From contig NZ_MPNT01000015.1 of assembly GCF_001907675.1 (NCBI RefSeq), positions 62,001 through 126,000 on the forward strand: 64,000 bases of DNA. The letters are read 5' to 3'. A program made the translations under genes and the position numbers. Shown here one piece after another: positions 63,169 to 64,000 of the stretch (position 1 is its first letter; each line of letters begins with the position of its first letter). The stretch comes from Mycobacterium paraffinicum. Lineage in GTDB: Bacteria > Actinomycetota > Actinomycetes > Mycobacteriales > Mycobacteriaceae. The notes beneath the pieces were generated by a model. That model saw nothing but the letters and a program-made list of their open reading frames with translations. It was not told the DNA's origin and searched no databases.

Positions 63169-64000
63169 CCAATCCCAAGATGCGTGAAGCGATGATGTTC
63201 TTCTGTATCTGTGATGTCCCGCCCATTACGCTCTGCGCTCGGCTGTACAGGTAGGCGCTGAGCAGGTCCGGATCCCGGGTCCCGGTGACCGCCAGTGCGG
63301 CGTGGCCGACGGACTGCTCGACCCAGGTCATCAGCAGCTTGTCCAGCGACCCCTCGGGTCCGTGTGAGACGCCGTCAAGCTGTTCGGACAGCCGCCGCCG
63401 CACGTGATGCGTCAGCATCTCCGACTGGACCGCGGCCCATGCGAGCTCCTCGGACACCGGACCGTCGGTGCGCGCGTACAGGCTTCGCACCAGCTTGCCG
63501 TAGCGGGCGGCGTATCCGAGGGTCGAGGGTTCGCGCTCGTGGCCGACGACGGTCATGGCCACCGCCCAGCCGTCACCAGGGGCACCGACCATCCGATCGG
63601 CGGGTATCTTCGCGTCGTCGAAGAACACCTGGCCGAATTCGTTTGTCACACCGTTGATCATGCGCAGCGGGCACTGTTGCACGCCGGGCTGTTTCATCTC
63701 CAGCACGAACGCCGACAGGCCGCGGTGGCGTTTGGCCTCCGGGTCGGTGCGCGCCAGCAGCAGGCACCAGTCCGCGACGTCGGAATAGCTGGTCCAGATC
63801 TTGTGCCCGTTCACCACGTAGGTGTCGCCCTCAAGGCGAGCGGTGGTGGTCAGCGATGCCAGGTCCGAGCCGGCACCGGGCTCGCTGAAGCCCTGGCACC
63901 ATCGCTCGGTGCCGTTGATGATGCCGGGCAGGAAACGTTGGCGGACCGCGTCATTCGCGTGCCGGCCGATCCCGTAGATCAGGTAGCCGACGCTGGGGCG
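63161..64000 (-). CDS. acyl-CoA dehydrogenase (5), N-terminus outside window
   Basis: The frame is open to the window edge. Inside it are RWCQGFSEPGAGSDLASLTT, VNGHKIWTSYSD, VGHEREPSTL and the C-terminal GGTSQIQKNIIAS. As in others here, Gly replaces the YEGT glutamate and Glu-Arg sits at the isovaleryl-type site. About 279 residues are visible; the missing ~100 lie upstream. It is the first visible gene of a minus-strand unit leading through the tandem repeats to the crotonase gene. Confidence 0.9.
   Translation of the reverse strand, partial: RPSVGYLIYGIGRHANDAVRQRFLPGIINGTERWCQGFSEPGAGSDLASLTTTARLEGDTYVVNGHKIWTSYSDVADWCLLLARTDPEAKRHRGLSAFVLEMKQPGVQQCPLRMINGVTNEFGQVFFDDAKIPADRMVGAPGDGWAVAMTVVGHEREPSTLGYAARYGKLVRSLYARTDGPVSEELAWAAVQSEMLTHHVRRRLSEQLDGVSHGPEGSLDKLLMTWVEQSVGHAALAVTGTRDPDLLSAYLYSRAQSVMGGTSQIQKNIIASRILGLVE

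Noticed and set aside
1..64000. Mobile island or prophage
   Set aside because: No integrase, transposase, tRNA-flanked repeats or visible composition break was seen across the window.

Overview
The window is high-GC DNA from an actinobacterium, almost certainly a nontuberculous Mycobacterium. The evidence is a close match to the mycobacterial copper oxidase MmcO, three cytochrome P450 / 3Fe-4S ferredoxin pairs, a mycofactocin-type SDR, many FadE-like acyl-CoA dehydrogenases, GTG/TTG starts, 4-nt start/stop overlaps, and a MIRU-like 54-bp tandem repeat inside an operon. No rRNA, tRNA, transposase, phage gene or CRISPR array was seen. Gene content is dominated by lipid, steroid-like, terpenoid or aromatic catabolism.

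Layout. 1-7641: 3' part of a giant ATPase carrying six tandem NTF2-like modules. 7727-11890: a four-gene operon with 4-nt overlaps (DUF35-thiolase fusion, hydrolase, two 3-hydroxyisobutyrate dehydrogenase-like enzymes). 12002-16432: two P450/ferredoxin pairs, a DUF1330 protein and a TetR coupled to a small protein. 16552-21094: beta-oxidation genes (thiolase, enoyl-CoA hydratase family, acyl-CoA dehydrogenase, amidohydrolase). 21528-27228: a seven-gene operon (CMD protein, Rieske oxygenase, small partner, amidohydrolase, SnoaL-like protein, paired acyl-CoA dehydrogenases). 27632-31617: acyl-CoA dehydrogenase, TetR, mycofactocin-type SDR and a second SDR. 31614-38451: a minus-strand operon (amidohydrolase, two M24 proteins, double CoA-transferase, SDR). 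38497-42273: TetR-ferredoxin-P450, PAS protein and SDR. 42422-44980: NAD(P)-binding protein and mmcO. 44977-56558: an eight-gene minus-strand mhp-like operon facing an IclR regulator and a second KstD-like flavoprotein. 56561-64000: epoxide-hydrolase-like protein, two-component system, degenerate E1-alpha-like protein, MeaB-like GTPase, hydrolase, enoyl-CoA hydratase family, tandem repeats and a window-truncated acyl-CoA dehydrogenase.

How the genes work together. The palindrome GAGAAT-N3-ATTCTC (one copy with a single change) occurs in four promoter regions: before the Rieske operon, between the acyl-CoA dehydrogenase and TetR at 28.9 kb, before the mycofactocin SDR, and before the hydrolase at 61.2 kb. 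This suggests one TetR-controlled regulon for oxidation, CoA activation and beta-oxidation of an unidentified substrate. A second palindrome (TTAAGTCAA-N4-TTGATTTAA) links the TetR-ferredoxin-P450 operon to the SDR at 42.3 kb. The mhp-like operon combines a KstD-like dehydrogenase, an MhpA-type hydroxylase, an MhpB-type extradiol dioxygenase and two meta-cleavage-product hydrolases. That is the logic of steroid A/B-ring degradation assembled from a different enzyme set.

All functional calls rest on motif and family recognition by eye; no database search was run.
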